From contig JAITGN010000121.1 of assembly GCA_031280565.1 (NCBI GenBank), positions 1-52,615 of the forward strand: a stretch of DNA of 52,615 nt, in the 5' to 3' direction. Positions 8,784 through 20,811 of this stretch are shown in pieces (within the stretch, counting starts at the first letter, position 1; each line of letters begins with the position of its first letter). The stretch comes from Accumulibacter sp. (lineage in GTDB: Bacteria > Pseudomonadota > Gammaproteobacteria > Burkholderiales > Rhodocyclaceae). Under the pieces are notes generated by a model. It did not search any database. It worked only from the letters and a program-made list of their open reading frames with translations, and was not told the origin of the DNA. A program made the translations under genes and the position numbers.

Positions 8784-9329
8784 GTGTTTGCGATGGAGCA
8801 ATATCACGGAACGACGATTCTGTCCGTTCGCCGGAATGGCAAGGTCGCCATGGGAGGGGATGGGCAGGTTACACTGGGCAGTGTCGTTGTAAAAGCGAGC
8901 GCCCGCAAGGTGCGGCGCATTTACAAAAACCGGGTTCTGGCGGGGTTCGCTGGGGGAACGGCGGACGCGTTTACGCTGTTTGAGCGTTTTGAAGCCAAGC
9001 TCGACAAACATCAGGGAAATCTTTTGCGCGCTTCGGTCGAACTGGCGAAGGATTGGCGCAACGACCGCGCCTTGCGCCGCCTTGAAGCGATGCTGGCGAT
9101 CAGCGACAGGGAATGTTCGTTGATTGTTACGGGAAACGGCGATGTGCTGGAACCTGAGGAAGGGTTGCTTGCTATTGGTTCGGGCGGCGCGTTTGCCCAG
9201 TCGGCGGCGCGCGCGCTGCTTGGAAATACGGCGCTCGAACCGGCGGAAATCGTTCGGAAATCGCTGGAGATCGCGGGCGATCTCTGTATTTATACCAATC
9301 GTAACTTTACGATCGAAACGCTTGACTGA
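8784..9329 (+). CDS. hslV: ATP-dependent protease subunit HslV (likely start 8793)
   Basis: [29 protein letters not shown]; Ntn-hydrolase. Confidence 0.97.
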   Translation: MFAMEQYHGTTILSVRRNGKVAMGGDGQVTLGSVVVKASARKVRRIYKNRVLAGFAGGTADAFTLFERFEAKLDKHQGNLLRASVELAKDWRNDRALRRLEAMLAISDRECSLIVTGNGDVLEPEEGLLAIGSGGAFAQSAARALLGNTALEPAEIVRKSLEIAGDLCIYTNRNFTIETLD

Positions 9330-9350
9330 AAATACGGTAAGAAACAGATC

Positions 9351-10682
9351 ATGCAGATGACGCCACAGGAAATTGTTCATGAACTCGACAAGCATATCGT
9401 CGGGCAGGGAAATGCCAAGAAAGCGGTCGCTATCGCTTTGCGAAACCGTTGGCGTCGCGCGCAGGTGGCCGAACCGCTGCGCCAGGAAATCACGCCGAAA
9501 AACATTCTGATGATCGGTCCGACCGGCGTGGGCAAGACGGAAATCGCGCGCCGGCTCGCGCGTTTGGCCGATGCGCCATTTATCAAGGTTGAAGCGACGA
9601 AGTTTACAGAAGTCGGCTATGTGGGGCGTGATGTCGAAACGATTATCCGTGACCTTGTCGAGATCGCCGTCAAAAACGGACGCGAGCGCGCAATGAAGGA
9701 CGTTCGCGCACGCGCCGAGGACGCGGCTGAGGAACGCTTGCTGGATGCTTTGCTTCCGCCCGCGCGCGGCGGTTTTTTCAATCACGAAGCCGAAGAACAG
9801 GACGAAGGCGGGACACGCCAGAAATTCCGGAAAAAATTGCGCGAAGGCAGCCTTGACAATAAGGAAATCGAAATCGAGGTCAACAGCGTCTCGATGCACG
9901 CCGAGATTTTCGCGCCGCCCGGGATGGAGGAGCTGACTTCGCAAATCCAGAGCATGTTCCAGAATATGGGGAATACGCGCAAAAAACCGCGCAAGTTGAA
10001 GATTAGCGAAGCACGGAAAATACTGGTTGACGAAGAAGCCGGAAAACTTGTCAACGACGACGAAATCAAGCTTGATGCCGTCTATAACGTGGAACAGAAC
10101 GGCATCGTCTTTTTGGACGAAATCGACAAGATCGCTTCGCGCAACGAAACGCAAGGTGCGGATGTTTCGCGCCAGGGCGTTCAGCGCGACCTTTTGCCGC
10201 TCGTTGAGGGAACGACCGTATCGACCAAATACGGGATGATCCGTACCGATCATATCCTTTTCATTGCAAGCGGCGCGTTCCATTTTGCCAAGCCTTCCGA
10301 TCTGATTCCCGAACTTCAGGGGCGTTTCCCGATACGGGTCGAGCTTGATTCGCTTTCCGTCACCGATTTCGAGCACATCCTCACGCAGACCGATGCGTGT
10401 CTGACGGCGCAATATCGGGCGTTGATGGCGACGGAAGGCGTGACACTCTCTTTCACGGCGAATGGTATCCGGCGGCTGGCCGAAATCGCCTGGGCGGTCA
10501 ACGAGCGTACCGAAAATATTGGCGCGCGGCGGCTTTACACGGTGATGGAGCGTTTGCTCGAAGACATTGCGTTCCGGGTCGGCTCCGATGGCGTGAAGGA
10601 AATCGGCATCGACACGGCCTATGTGGACGAGCGTCTGGCGGCTTTATCGGAAAACGAGGATTTGTCTCGCTACGTTCTTTGA
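9351..10682 (+). CDS. hslU: ATP-dependent protease ATPase subunit HslU
   Basis: [50 protein letters not shown]-terminal DLSRYVL. Confidence 0.97.
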   Translation: MQMTPQEIVHELDKHIVGQGNAKKAVAIALRNRWRRAQVAEPLRQEITPKNILMIGPTGVGKTEIARRLARLADAPFIKVEATKFTEVGYVGRDVETIIRDLVEIAVKNGRERAMKDVRARAEDAAEERLLDALLPPARGGFFNHEAEEQDEGGTRQKFRKKLREGSLDNKEIEIEVNSVSMHAEIFAPPGMEELTSQIQSMFQNMGNTRKKPRKLKISEARKILVDEEAGKLVNDDEIKLDAVYNVEQNGIVFLDEIDKIASRNETQGADVSRQGVQRDLLPLVEGTTVSTKYGMIRTDHILFIASGAFHFAKPSDLIPELQGRFPIRVELDSLSVTDFEHILTQTDACLTAQYRALMATEGVTLSFTANGIRRLAEIAWAVNERTENIGARRLYTVMERLLEDIAFRVGSDGVKEIGIDTAYVDERLAALSENEDLSRYVL

Positions 10683-10753
10683 CATGTCTCGATTTTTTCT
10701 TGTCAGGCTGGCTTCCGGCGGTCAAGTTCCAGGGAAATAAAACCGGGAAGGCT

Positions 10754-12957
<2,204 letters not shown>

Positions 12958-13023
12958 TCAGGCATCAGGATGAAAAAACCGCTGGTATCCAGGAAATGTC
13001 CTGGCCGGATCAGGGCATCCTCC

Positions 13024-13057
13024 GTAAAAAAGCCCTATCGAGGGATAGGGCTTTCGG
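13024..13057 (-). terminator. Terminator-like hairpin downstream of rpmA
   Basis: Reverse strand GAAAGCCCTATCcctcGATAGGGCTTTTTT. Confidence 0.8.
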
Positions 13058-13076
13058 ACCGAAGACGGCGCTGCCG

Positions 13077-13337
13077 CTATTCGGCCGCGACGATGCTGAC
13101 AGTGCGGCGACGCTTTTCACCCTTGATGGAAAAGCAAACCAATCCATCCGCGAGCGCGTACAGCGTATGGTCCTTCCCGACGCCGACGTTGATTCCCGGA
13201 TGAAAGGCTGTTCCGCGCTGCCTGACGAGGATGTTGCCCGCCAGCACTTTTTCGCCGCCGTAGCGTTTCACGCCGAGACGTTTCGATTCCGATTCGCGGC
13301 CGTTACGGGAACTGCCGCCTGCCTTTTTGTGTGCCAT
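13077..13337 (-). CDS. rpmA: 50S ribosomal protein L27
   Basis: [43 protein letters not shown]. Confidence 0.98.
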   Translation of the reverse strand: MAHKKAGGSSRNGRESESKRLGVKRYGGEKVLAGNILVRQRGTAFHPGINVGVGKDHTLYALADGLVCFSIKGEKRRRTVSIVAAE

Positions 13338-13355
13338 GAGTCTGTTTCCTTTCCG

Positions 13356-13667
13356 TCAGGCCGAAATGCCGTCAATGCGGATTTCGGTATAGTTTTGACG
13401 ATGGCCCTGATGTTTTTGATAGTGTTTGCGGCGGCGCATCTTGAAAATCCTGATTTTGTCGTGACGGCCATGCGAGAGCACGGTTGCCTTTACCGAAGCG
13501 CCGGAAACGCGCGGCGTTCCGATTTTCACGGAGTCGTCTTCTCCGACCATCAGGATTTCATCAAGAACGATTTCTGCGCCAACTGCAGCCGGTATCTGTT
13601 CTATTTTCAATTTCTCGCCGGTGGCAACCCGGTATTGCTTGCCGCCGGTTTTTATGACCGCGTACAT
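13356..13667 (-). CDS. rplU: 50S ribosomal protein L21
   Basis: [27 protein letters not shown]...[21 protein letters not shown]. Confidence 0.98.
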   Translation of the reverse strand: MYAVIKTGGKQYRVATGEKLKIEQIPAAVGAEIVLDEILMVGEDDSVKIGTPRVSGASVKATVLSHGRHDKIRIFKMRRRKHYQKHQGHRQNYTEIRIDGISA

Positions 13668-13702
13668 ATTGGACTCCAAAAAAGTGAAGCGAAGAACCGC
13701 AT

Positions 13703-13730
13703 ATTATACGCGGTTGCCGTGGCAAGTCAA
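13703..13730 (-). promoter_or_regulatory. Putative sigma70 promoter of rplU-rpmA
   Basis: Minus strand TTGACT-N16-TATAAT about 40 nt upstream of the rplU ATG. Confidence 0.65.
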
Positions 13731-13769
13731 AACGCGCGATGTCCCGAAAAGCCTCTTCCAGGCCATGAG

Positions 13770-13848
13770 CGCGGAGATAGCCGGCCTTCTGGAGGTGAAG
13801 ATGTCTAAGTCGAAAAATAATGGCGTCCTCAAGAAGTTTTAAGGTGAT
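13770..13848 (+). pseudogene. leuS (leucyl-tRNA synthetase) gene fossil around the KMSKS loop
   Basis: In frame KMSKSKNNGV at 13798-13827, then PQEVL in a shifted frame (cct caa gaa gtt tta, 13827-13841), as in LeuRS KMSKSKNNGVDPQ; frameshifted. Confidence 0.6.
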
Positions 13849-13917
13849 AGTTTCATAAAATACCTATAAAACGTTTATAAATAAAATAATTTGACAGGAC
13901 TTTTGGATGGTTTTTCT

Positions 13918-14035
13918 ATAAAATGGCTTGAAAACGTTATCAATATTTTCATATTTTTCTGTTTTTTCTGATAAATTCATCTTCGATGCTGAACCTGCAA
14001 GGCTTTCAGAGGGCGTCATATAAATTTTTTCCGAA
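13918..14035 (+). repeat. AT-rich dispersed repeat family B, copy 1
   Basis: aaaatggcttgaaaacgtt...ttttctg..ttcagagggcgtcatataaattttttccga, shared with 36564-36678. Confidence 0.75.
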
Positions 14036-14104
14036 TATCTTGCATGAAGGACTCCGGCCAGCTTGCAGTAGGGCGTCGGGGGGGGGGCCGGAGAAGCTGA
14101 TAAT

Positions 14105-14205
14105 ATAATGCCCTTTTCCATCGAAAATCTGTTCCTGTTGGAAACCTCCGTCCTCAAGGGGATAATCGGATACGGCGAAGGCGCGGCTTTTTCCGTGCCG
14201 GAGTG
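14105..14205 (-). repeat. Dispersed intergenic repeat related to 33075-33170 and 8555-8614
   Basis: tcgaaaatctgttcctgttggaaacctccgtcctcaaggggataatcgg...aaggcgcggctttttccg vs tcgaaaatccgcttgggccggaaatttctccttttgggggaatgacgg...gaggcgcggttttttccg. Confidence 0.6.
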
Positions 14206-14309
14206 TCCAGTCATGGAGTGAAATATCATAAAGGCGGGAAAACCGCTGGAGCGAATGCGCCTGTCGTCGAATGGAATAACCGTAAATAACCCCGAATCTT
14301 TTTACGCAT

Positions 14310-15278
14310 GTGAGTTACGAAACCATTTTTCAGCCGGTCCGGCAGGATATGCTCGCCGTAGACGCACTGATTCAGGAGCGGCTGCATTCCAGGGCCGCGC
14401 TTATGCGACGGGTTGCCGCGCATATCATTCAGAGCGGCGGGAAACGGATTCGTCCCGCGCTTGTGCTGCTTGTGTCAGGCGCGCTTGGATACAGCGGTTC
14501 CCTTCATCATACGCTGGCAGCGGTCATTGAGTTGATTCACACGGCAACGCTTTTGCATGACGATGTTATTGATGATTCCGCTCTGCGGCGCGGCCGTGAA
14601 ACGGCCAATACGCTGTTCGGCAACGCGGCCAGCATTCTGGCGGGAGATTTTTTTTATTCGCGTGCTTTTGAAATGATGGTCGAAGTCGGCGAGATGCGGG
14701 TGATGCGGGTGATTTCCGAAGCGATCAGCCTCATCGCCGAAGGCGAGGTATTGCAGCTCATGAATTGTCATAATGCCGACATCGACGAGGCGCACTATAT
14801 GGAGGTTATCCGCTGCAAAACAGCCAAGTTTTTTGAGGCCGCGGCGCGAATCGGTGCGATTCTTGGCAAGGCTCCGCCTCAAATTGAGCAAGGAATGGCC
14901 GATTATGGGATACATCTTGGGATCGCGTTTCAGCTGATTGACGACGCGCTGGACTATTCGGGGATTGAATCCGAGCTGGGCAAGCATCCCGGCGACGATT
15001 TGGCGGAAGGCAAACCGACGCTGCCGCTGATTTACGTTTTGCGGCATGGAACGGCAGCTCAGAAGACCTGTGTCCGGAATGCCATCGAGAGCGCAGGGCG
15101 CGCGGATTTTCAGGAAGTGCTTCTGGCAGTGCGCGCTTCGGGTGCGCTGGAGTATGCAAAGAAGGTTGCGGAAGCAGAGGCGCGTCAGGCGATCAATGCG
15201 CTGGATGGCGTACCGGTTTCCCCCTGCAGGGATTCTTTGCTAGAATTACCCCTCTTTGCTGTCGCAAGAAATTCCTGA
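14310..15278 (+). CDS. ispB: Octaprenyl diphosphate synthase (GTG start)
   Basis: GGKRIRPALVLL, LIHTATLLHDDVIDDSALRRGRETAN, QLIDDALDY. Confidence 0.93.
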   Translation: MSYETIFQPVRQDMLAVDALIQERLHSRAALMRRVAAHIIQSGGKRIRPALVLLVSGALGYSGSLHHTLAAVIELIHTATLLHDDVIDDSALRRGRETANTLFGNAASILAGDFFYSRAFEMMVEVGEMRVMRVISEAISLIAEGEVLQLMNCHNADIDEAHYMEVIRCKTAKFFEAAARIGAILGKAPPQIEQGMADYGIHLGIAFQLIDDALDYSGIESELGKHPGDDLAEGKPTLPLIYVLRHGTAAQKTCVRNAIESAGRADFQEVLLAVRASGALEYAKKVAEAEARQAINALDGVPVSPCRDSLLELPLFAVARNS

Positions 15279-15301
15279 CGGATATTTCGTGCGGCGCCGG
15301 T

Positions 15302-15379
<78 letters not shown>

Positions 15380-15576
15380 TGTGAATCAAGCCTTTTGATT
15401 TGGATGGACCGGTTTACGTTTCCGTGACTTGCGCACGTGCGAAGTTTCCCGGCGCGGTGCGCGGTGTGAAATGATTCTTCCGCAACATTTGACGATGCGC
15501 GTGCTCTAAGCACATCTATGATCCTTGTTCCGTTGCGCTTCGACGTTTTTTTGAGTGTCATTTCAGGAGTTTTTCA

Positions 15577-16290
15577 ATGAGTGCGAATGCTGTGAGTGTT
15601 ACGGCCAGTGGCAGGCCGCTTGGCGCTTATGAGGCGCTTTATATGCGTAAATCCATTCGGGCTTATCGTTCCAGCCCGGTGCCGCGGGATAGCCTCGAAC
15701 GGATTCTGACGGCCGCGGGCAGAGCGCCGAGCGGCACAAACACGCAACCATGGCGCGTCAGGGTTTTGACGGGAAACGCGCGTCAGCGTCTGGTTGATGC
15801 CGTGCTCGCGTTCCGCATGTCGAATCCAGGAGTAGAAAACTGGGGGTACGCCTATTACCCGCCGAAATGGCAGGAGCCTTATTCGTCGCGGCGGCGCAAA
15901 GTCGGGCTGGATATGTATGGCTTGTTGGGAATCGGAAAAGGCGATACCGGACGAATGCAAGAGCAGCAGAATCGCAATTTCTGTTTTTTTGACGCTCCGG
16001 TCGGGCTGGTTTTCAGCATTGGGGCGAATATGGAGCGCGGAAGCTGGCTGGACTACGGTTTCTTCATCCAGTCTATCGCTCTGGCGGCTGTGGCGGAAGG
16101 GCTGGGAAGTTGTATTCAGGCGTGCTGGGTCGCGCATTCCGATGTCGTGGCATCGGCCCTGGATTTTTCTCCGGAAGAGCGGCTGGTTTGCTGCATGGCG
16201 CTTGGCTTTCCCGATATGGCCGCGCCGGTCAACCGGCTGGAGACCGAGCGTATGTCTCTCGACGAGCTGGCCCTGTTTTTTCAGGACTGA
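15577..16290 (+). CDS. Nitroreductase family protein
   Basis: MRKSIRAYRSSPVPRDSLERILTAAGRAPSGTNTQPWRV; C-terminal ALGFPD. Confidence 0.92.
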   Translation: MSANAVSVTASGRPLGAYEALYMRKSIRAYRSSPVPRDSLERILTAAGRAPSGTNTQPWRVRVLTGNARQRLVDAVLAFRMSNPGVENWGYAYYPPKWQEPYSSRRRKVGLDMYGLLGIGKGDTGRMQEQQNRNFCFFDAPVGLVFSIGANMERGSWLDYGFFIQSIALAAVAEGLGSCIQACWVAHSDVVASALDFSPEERLVCCMALGFPDMAAPVNRLETERMSLDELALFFQD

Positions 16291-16419
16291 ATATTTGCCG
16301 CCGTGCCAGGTTGAACACGACCACGGCGGAGTTTTCTTTGGCAATCACGCGCCCTCTGTTATCCTTGTTTCAGTGCGCTCATGGCTGGAGCGCGAATCAC
16401 GTTTCTATCCCGGTGTTTT

Positions 16420-16647
16420 ATGAGGCAGGCGCTTTTAATCGTTTTTGTCATTATTGTCCTGATGCTGTTGAGGAAAGGCAGAGGCAGGGCACGCCGCACG
16501 AAAGAAGACAGGGATTCACCCGCCGGCCACCTCCCTGAACGGATGGTCGAGTGCGCGTTTTGTGGCGTCAATTCCCCGGTCAGTGAAAACGTGCGGAAAC
16601 TCGGACGTTATTATTGCTGCGAACAACACAGAGACGCCGATGCCTGA
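16420..16647 (+). CDS. PP0621-family small protein (Cys-rich C-terminus)
   Basis: MRQALLIVFVIIVLMLLRKGRGRARR...ERMVECAFCGVNSPVSENVRKLGRYYCCEQHRDADA. Confidence 0.75.
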   Translation: MRQALLIVFVIIVLMLLRKGRGRARRTKEDRDSPAGHLPERMVECAFCGVNSPVSENVRKLGRYYCCEQHRDADA

Positions 16648-18256
16648 TTTTCTATCACCTTGGCTGCCATCCCAACTCTTTGGCTACTTCGATGACAACG
16701 CTGCGGATGTGTCTACGGCGCACTGGAAATCCCTGCGTTATTTCCTTTTTTACCGTTTTTGCATTGCCTGGATATTGCTTGTTTTTTTTATATTGCAGGC
16801 ATTGCCGTTATCATCGGTATTCGAGGCGCAAGAAAACCTGCCTCAGTGCCTGGCCATATTTTTCTATCTGATTACGGCATCTGTTTCCATCGCGGTGTTT
16901 CGCCGTTCAGCAACGCATTTCAATCTTAAGCTGAGCTTTTATGTTCTTGTTGATGTAATTGTTTTTTCTTTTCTCATACATGTCGGCGGAGGTCTGCGCA
17001 ACGCGCTTGGCGTGATTATGCTCGCTTCGCTTGCGGGAGCGTGTCTTGTTGGTCATGGAATACTCGTGCTGTTCTATGCTTCGCTGGCGACCGTGGCGAT
17101 CCTTTTGGGCGAATTGATCAAAATCGCTGTCTATGGTTTTGATATCGTCGGTCTTTTTCAGTCCGGGATATTCAGCGCCTGTTTCTTTGGTGTTGGAATT
17201 TCCTCGCGCCTGATCGCAAAACGCCTGATCGAAAATGAACGATTGGCGCAGAGGCAGAAGCTCGCGCTTAAAAACCAGATGCTGGTCAATCAGCGCGTCA
17301 TCGAAGAAATGCATGACGGGATTCTTGTATTGAGCCAGGACGGGAATATCAAACAGCATAATCCGCGCGCTGGACATTTGCTTGGACTGGGTGATCTGCC
17401 AGTTCTTGAGCTGAGAAACTATGCTCCTGAGCTGGCCGCTCGTTTCTTTTTGTGGCGTGCCCATCCGGTCGACAAGCCGCTCTTGTTCAAGGCGAAAGCC
17501 AGTGGCGTAAATTTTGGCGCGCGCTTTATTCCAACAGAAAGTTCGGAAAATGATGTGCTTGTTTTTATCGAAGATATGGAACATTTGCAGGAACAGGCGC
17601 GCCAGTTGAAACTGGCGGCGCTCGGCCGCCTGACAGCCAATATCGCGCATGAGATACGCAATCCGCTCTCAGCTATCAATCACGCTGGAGCCTTGTTGAA
17701 TGAAAAAACTCCCGATGATCGTTTGACGCGCATCATTCTCGACAATGTCCGGCGAGTCGAACGCATTGTCAGCGATATTCTTGAGCTTGGCCACCGGGAC
17801 AAGATTTCTCAGGAAGCGCTCAATTTGCGGCTGATTTTACCGAATCTTGTGGAAGAATATGATGACGGCAAAAACGGTGCTTTGGAAACTGTCATTTTCG
17901 AAATTTCGGGTATTGCGACATTGCTGTTCGACCGCGTGCATTTCCATCAGGTGATGTGGAATCTTCTGGGTAACGCTTTGCGTTATTCGCTGAAAAAGCG
18001 GGGCAGCGTCCGTCTCATTGTGTATGATAGCGCCAAGGACGGTGAAATATGCCTTCATGTCCGCGATGATGGACTTGGCATCGCCCCGGGATTGATGGAG
18101 CAGATTTTTGAGCCATTTTTTACCACGCATAGCAAAGGCACCGGCCTTGGTTTGTATATCGCACGCGAATTGTGTGAAGCCAATGGCGCACGGATTAAGC
18201 TATTGAACACTTCATCGGGAACGGATTTCTGTATTTCAGGGAAAGCGGCGAAATGA
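16640..18256 (+). CDS. pilS: Sensor histidine kinase PilS-like
   Basis: N-terminal TM segments; LGRLTANIAHEIRNPLSAINHAG (H box); GTGLGLYIARELCEANGARI; adjacent to NtrC-type regulator. Confidence 0.88.
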   Translation: MPDFLSPWLPSQLFGYFDDNAADVSTAHWKSLRYFLFYRFCIAWILLVFFILQALPLSSVFEAQENLPQCLAIFFYLITASVSIAVFRRSATHFNLKLSFYVLVDVIVFSFLIHVGGGLRNALGVIMLASLAGACLVGHGILVLFYASLATVAILLGELIKIAVYGFDIVGLFQSGIFSACFFGVGISSRLIAKRLIENERLAQRQKLALKNQMLVNQRVIEEMHDGILVLSQDGNIKQHNPRAGHLLGLGDLPVLELRNYAPELAARFFLWRAHPVDKPLLFKAKASGVNFGARFIPTESSENDVLVFIEDMEHLQEQARQLKLAALGRLTANIAHEIRNPLSAINHAGALLNEKTPDDRLTRIILDNVRRVERIVSDILELGHRDKISQEALNLRLILPNLVEEYDDGKNGALETVIFEISGIATLLFDRVHFHQVMWNLLGNALRYSLKKRGSVRLIVYDSAKDGEICLHVRDDGLGIAPGLMEQIFEPFFTTHSKGTGLGLYIARELCEANGARIKLLNTSSGTDFCISGKAAK

Positions 18257-19650
18257 CATCAGATAGAGGAAACGGGAGAACTCGAAGTTCTCAGTTGCGT
18301 GTACTGGTCATTGATGACGAAGATGATATCCGTGAGCTGTTCGATTTGACATTGGCGCAAATGGGAGTCTCGGTGGATTGCGCGGGCAGCATTGCCGAAG
18401 CGAAGCGCTATCTCGAGAATGAGCACTACAGCCTTTGTTTGACCGACATGCGTCTTCCCGACGGAGATGGCCTGGAAATCGTTCAGCTGATCGGCAGTCG
18501 TTATGCGCGTACTCCTGTCGCCGTCATTACGGCGTTCGGCAGCACAAATAACGCGATTGCCGCGCTGAAAGCGGGCGCTTTCGATTATCTCGCCAAGCCC
18601 GTCATGCTCGATCAGCTGCGTACACTGGTCAAATCGGCGCTCAAGCTGCCGTCGCCAGGAAAAGCACAGACGCCTGTTTCCGGCGGCAAGGCGAATGTGC
18701 GGCTTATCGGCGCTTCGGCGGCGATTGAGCACGTCAGGGAACTGATCGACAAGCTGGCGCGCAGTCAGGCGCCTGTTTATGTTTCAGGCGAGTCAGGATG
18801 CGGCAAGGAACTGGCGGCGCGCTTGATACACAATCAGAGCGCGCATCGCGACGCCACTTTTATTCCGGTCAATTGCGGTGCGATTCCGGAAAACCTGATG
18901 GAAAGCGAATTCTTTGGTTATCGCAAAGGGGCTTTCACCGGCGCTGACAATGATCGCGACGGTTTTTTCCAGGCGGCCAATGGAGGAACGCTTTTCCTCG
19001 ACGAAGTGGCCGATTTGCCAATGGCAATGCAAGTCAAACTGTTGCGCGCGATCCAGGAAAAGAAAATACGCAAAGTCGGCTCGACGAGCGAAGAGCCGGT
19101 CAATGTGCGAATCATTTCGGCGACTCACAAAAATCTCAGGGAGTGTATTGATGCCGGCATGTTTCGGCAGGATCTGTATTATCGTCTGAATGTCATTGAA
19201 CTGAAGATGCCGGCGTTGCGTGAAAGAAAAGAGGATATTCCATTATTGATCGAGTCGATCCTTGGGCGAACGGGAGAAAACGCTCTCCCGCCGCCTGTTC
19301 TTACATCCGCTGCGATGAACGCGCTTCTTGATTATTCCTTCCCCGGGAATGTGCGGGAACTTGAAAATATCCTCGAGCGCGCGACTGCGTTATGCACCAA
19401 CGGCCGTGTGGACGTCGACGATCTTCAGCTAACGGCCGAGCCAGCAGAGGCTGGCGAAGAGACTTCCGTTTTGAATATCGGATTTAACGGCAAAACACTC
19501 GATGACCATGTCAACCAGCTTGAGAAGCGCCTGATTCTCGAAGCGCTCGAAAAAACGAAATTCAACCGGACTGCTGCCGCAAGGCTGCTTGGAGTATCGT
19601 TTCGCTCCCTGCGTTATCGCATTGAACGGCTTGGAGTTGAAGACAGCTGA
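18253..19650 (+). CDS. pilR: Sigma54-dependent response regulator PilR-like
   Basis: REC domain; GESGCGKELAARLIH, GAFTGA, C-terminal Fis HTH NRTAAARLLGVSFRSLRYRIERLG. Confidence 0.92.
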   Translation: MTSDRGNGRTRSSQLRVLVIDDEDDIRELFDLTLAQMGVSVDCAGSIAEAKRYLENEHYSLCLTDMRLPDGDGLEIVQLIGSRYARTPVAVITAFGSTNNAIAALKAGAFDYLAKPVMLDQLRTLVKSALKLPSPGKAQTPVSGGKANVRLIGASAAIEHVRELIDKLARSQAPVYVSGESGCGKELAARLIHNQSAHRDATFIPVNCGAIPENLMESEFFGYRKGAFTGADNDRDGFFQAANGGTLFLDEVADLPMAMQVKLLRAIQEKKIRKVGSTSEEPVNVRIISATHKNLRECIDAGMFRQDLYYRLNVIELKMPALRERKEDIPLLIESILGRTGENALPPPVLTSAAMNALLDYSFPGNVRELENILERATALCTNGRVDVDDLQLTAEPAEAGEETSVLNIGFNGKTLDDHVNQLEKRLILEALEKTKFNRTAAARLLGVSFRSLRYRIERLGVEDS

Positions 19651-20230
19651 CCAGACGCTGGAGTTTGAGGCGGCCCTGGCGCGCGCGCGGTGTATCGTTT
19701 CTCCGAATTTTGACGATCGCCCGGCGAATACGCCGGTTTCGCTGATCATCATCCATGCGATCAGTCTTCCGCCCGCGCGGTTTGGAGGAGACAGTATCAT
19801 CCGTTTGTTCACAAACCAGCTTGATCCTTGCGCGCACCCCTATTTTCAGGCGATTGCCCGAATTCGCGTGTCTTCGCATTTTCTGGTTCGCCGTGATGGT
19901 GAATTGATCCAGTTCGTTTCTTGCAGACATCGGGCATGGCATGCCGGAGAGTCTTCGTGGAATGGCCGGGCGCATTGTAACGATTTTTCGATTGGCATCG
20001 AACTTGAAGGCTGCGATGATCTTCCGTTTGAAGCAATTCAATATTCTGTCCTTGACGATCTGATCTGTTTTATTTGCGAGCGCGAACCAATCGATGCGAT
20101 TGCAGGACATTCCGATATTTCTCCCGGGCGCAAGACCGACCCAGGACCTTTCTTTGACTGGAATCGCTTGCTCTGGACAGGAAAGATAGCTTGCCGCGGG
20201 CATGTCGGGAAAGATGACATGCCGGCTTGA
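19625..20230 (+). CDS. ampD: 1,6-anhydro-N-acetylmuramyl-L-alanine amidase; start uncertain, overlaps the pilR end
   Basis: VSLIIIHAISLPPARFGG, SSHFLVRRDGELIQFVSCRHRAWHAGESSWNGR, FSIGIELEG, AGHSDISPGRKTDPGPFFDW. Confidence 0.93.
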   Translation, partial: NGLELKTADQTLEFEAALARARCIVSPNFDDRPANTPVSLIIIHAISLPPARFGGDSIIRLFTNQLDPCAHPYFQAIARIRVSSHFLVRRDGELIQFVSCRHRAWHAGESSWNGRAHCNDFSIGIELEGCDDLPFEAIQYSVLDDLICFICEREPIDAIAGHSDISPGRKTDPGPFFDWNRLLWTGKIACRGHVGKDDMPA

Positions 20231-20811
20231 AGGCATATATTCCTCCGTAAAGAATTGCTGGAGAGTTGATGCTGTTTGGATGTTGTTCAATTGCGACAGA
20301 ATTTATGGAGTTTTCGCGATTCATAAAAAACCGCTTGCGCCAAGTCCAATGCGCTACTAGAATTAGTCGCGAATTACAAGAGTGACACAATATATAGTAG
20401 GCGGAGAAGTGCTTGGATGACATGTCGATTTTTCCTTGTGCGCCTGTCACAGGCGTTTATGAATATGGAAAGTGATGGATCCAGATAACCGTGACGAGCG
20501 TGCAAGCATCGCGAGACAGGCAGGTCGGTCGATGCGTCGTGGTTTTTTTAGAGCGCTTGAGCTTCCTTTTCTTCGTCTTTCTTTCCCCTCGTTATTTTTC
20601 ACTACCGCGTTTTTCCTCCGGACAGGTTCGATCTTTTCTGTGCCGTTGCCGGTCTGCGTTATGGGTCCGGAACACGACGCCTTCCGGCGGAAGGTCTGGT
20701 TCCGGAATTTTGATTCAATAGGCATATATTGTGGTTCGTCCGTTGAGTGGTTTATAGGCCGTGTGTGCAGTTTTTTCACTGGAAATTTTTCCAAAAATCA
20801 AGGAGATTGAT

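Noticed and set aside
8763-10412. 549-aa minus-strand ORF opposite hslVU
   Set aside because: Antisense of well-supported hslV/hslU; no recognisable domain.
14078-14087. G10 tract as a phase-variation switch for ispB
   Set aside because: It is >200 bp upstream of ispB, not in a supported CDS or obvious promoter spacer; ispB is essential, so phase variation is unlikely.
20447-20794. 115-aa minus-strand ORF upstream of the H1-like gene
   Set aside because: Basic, low-information sequence, no recognisable domain or clear RBS; left unannotated.
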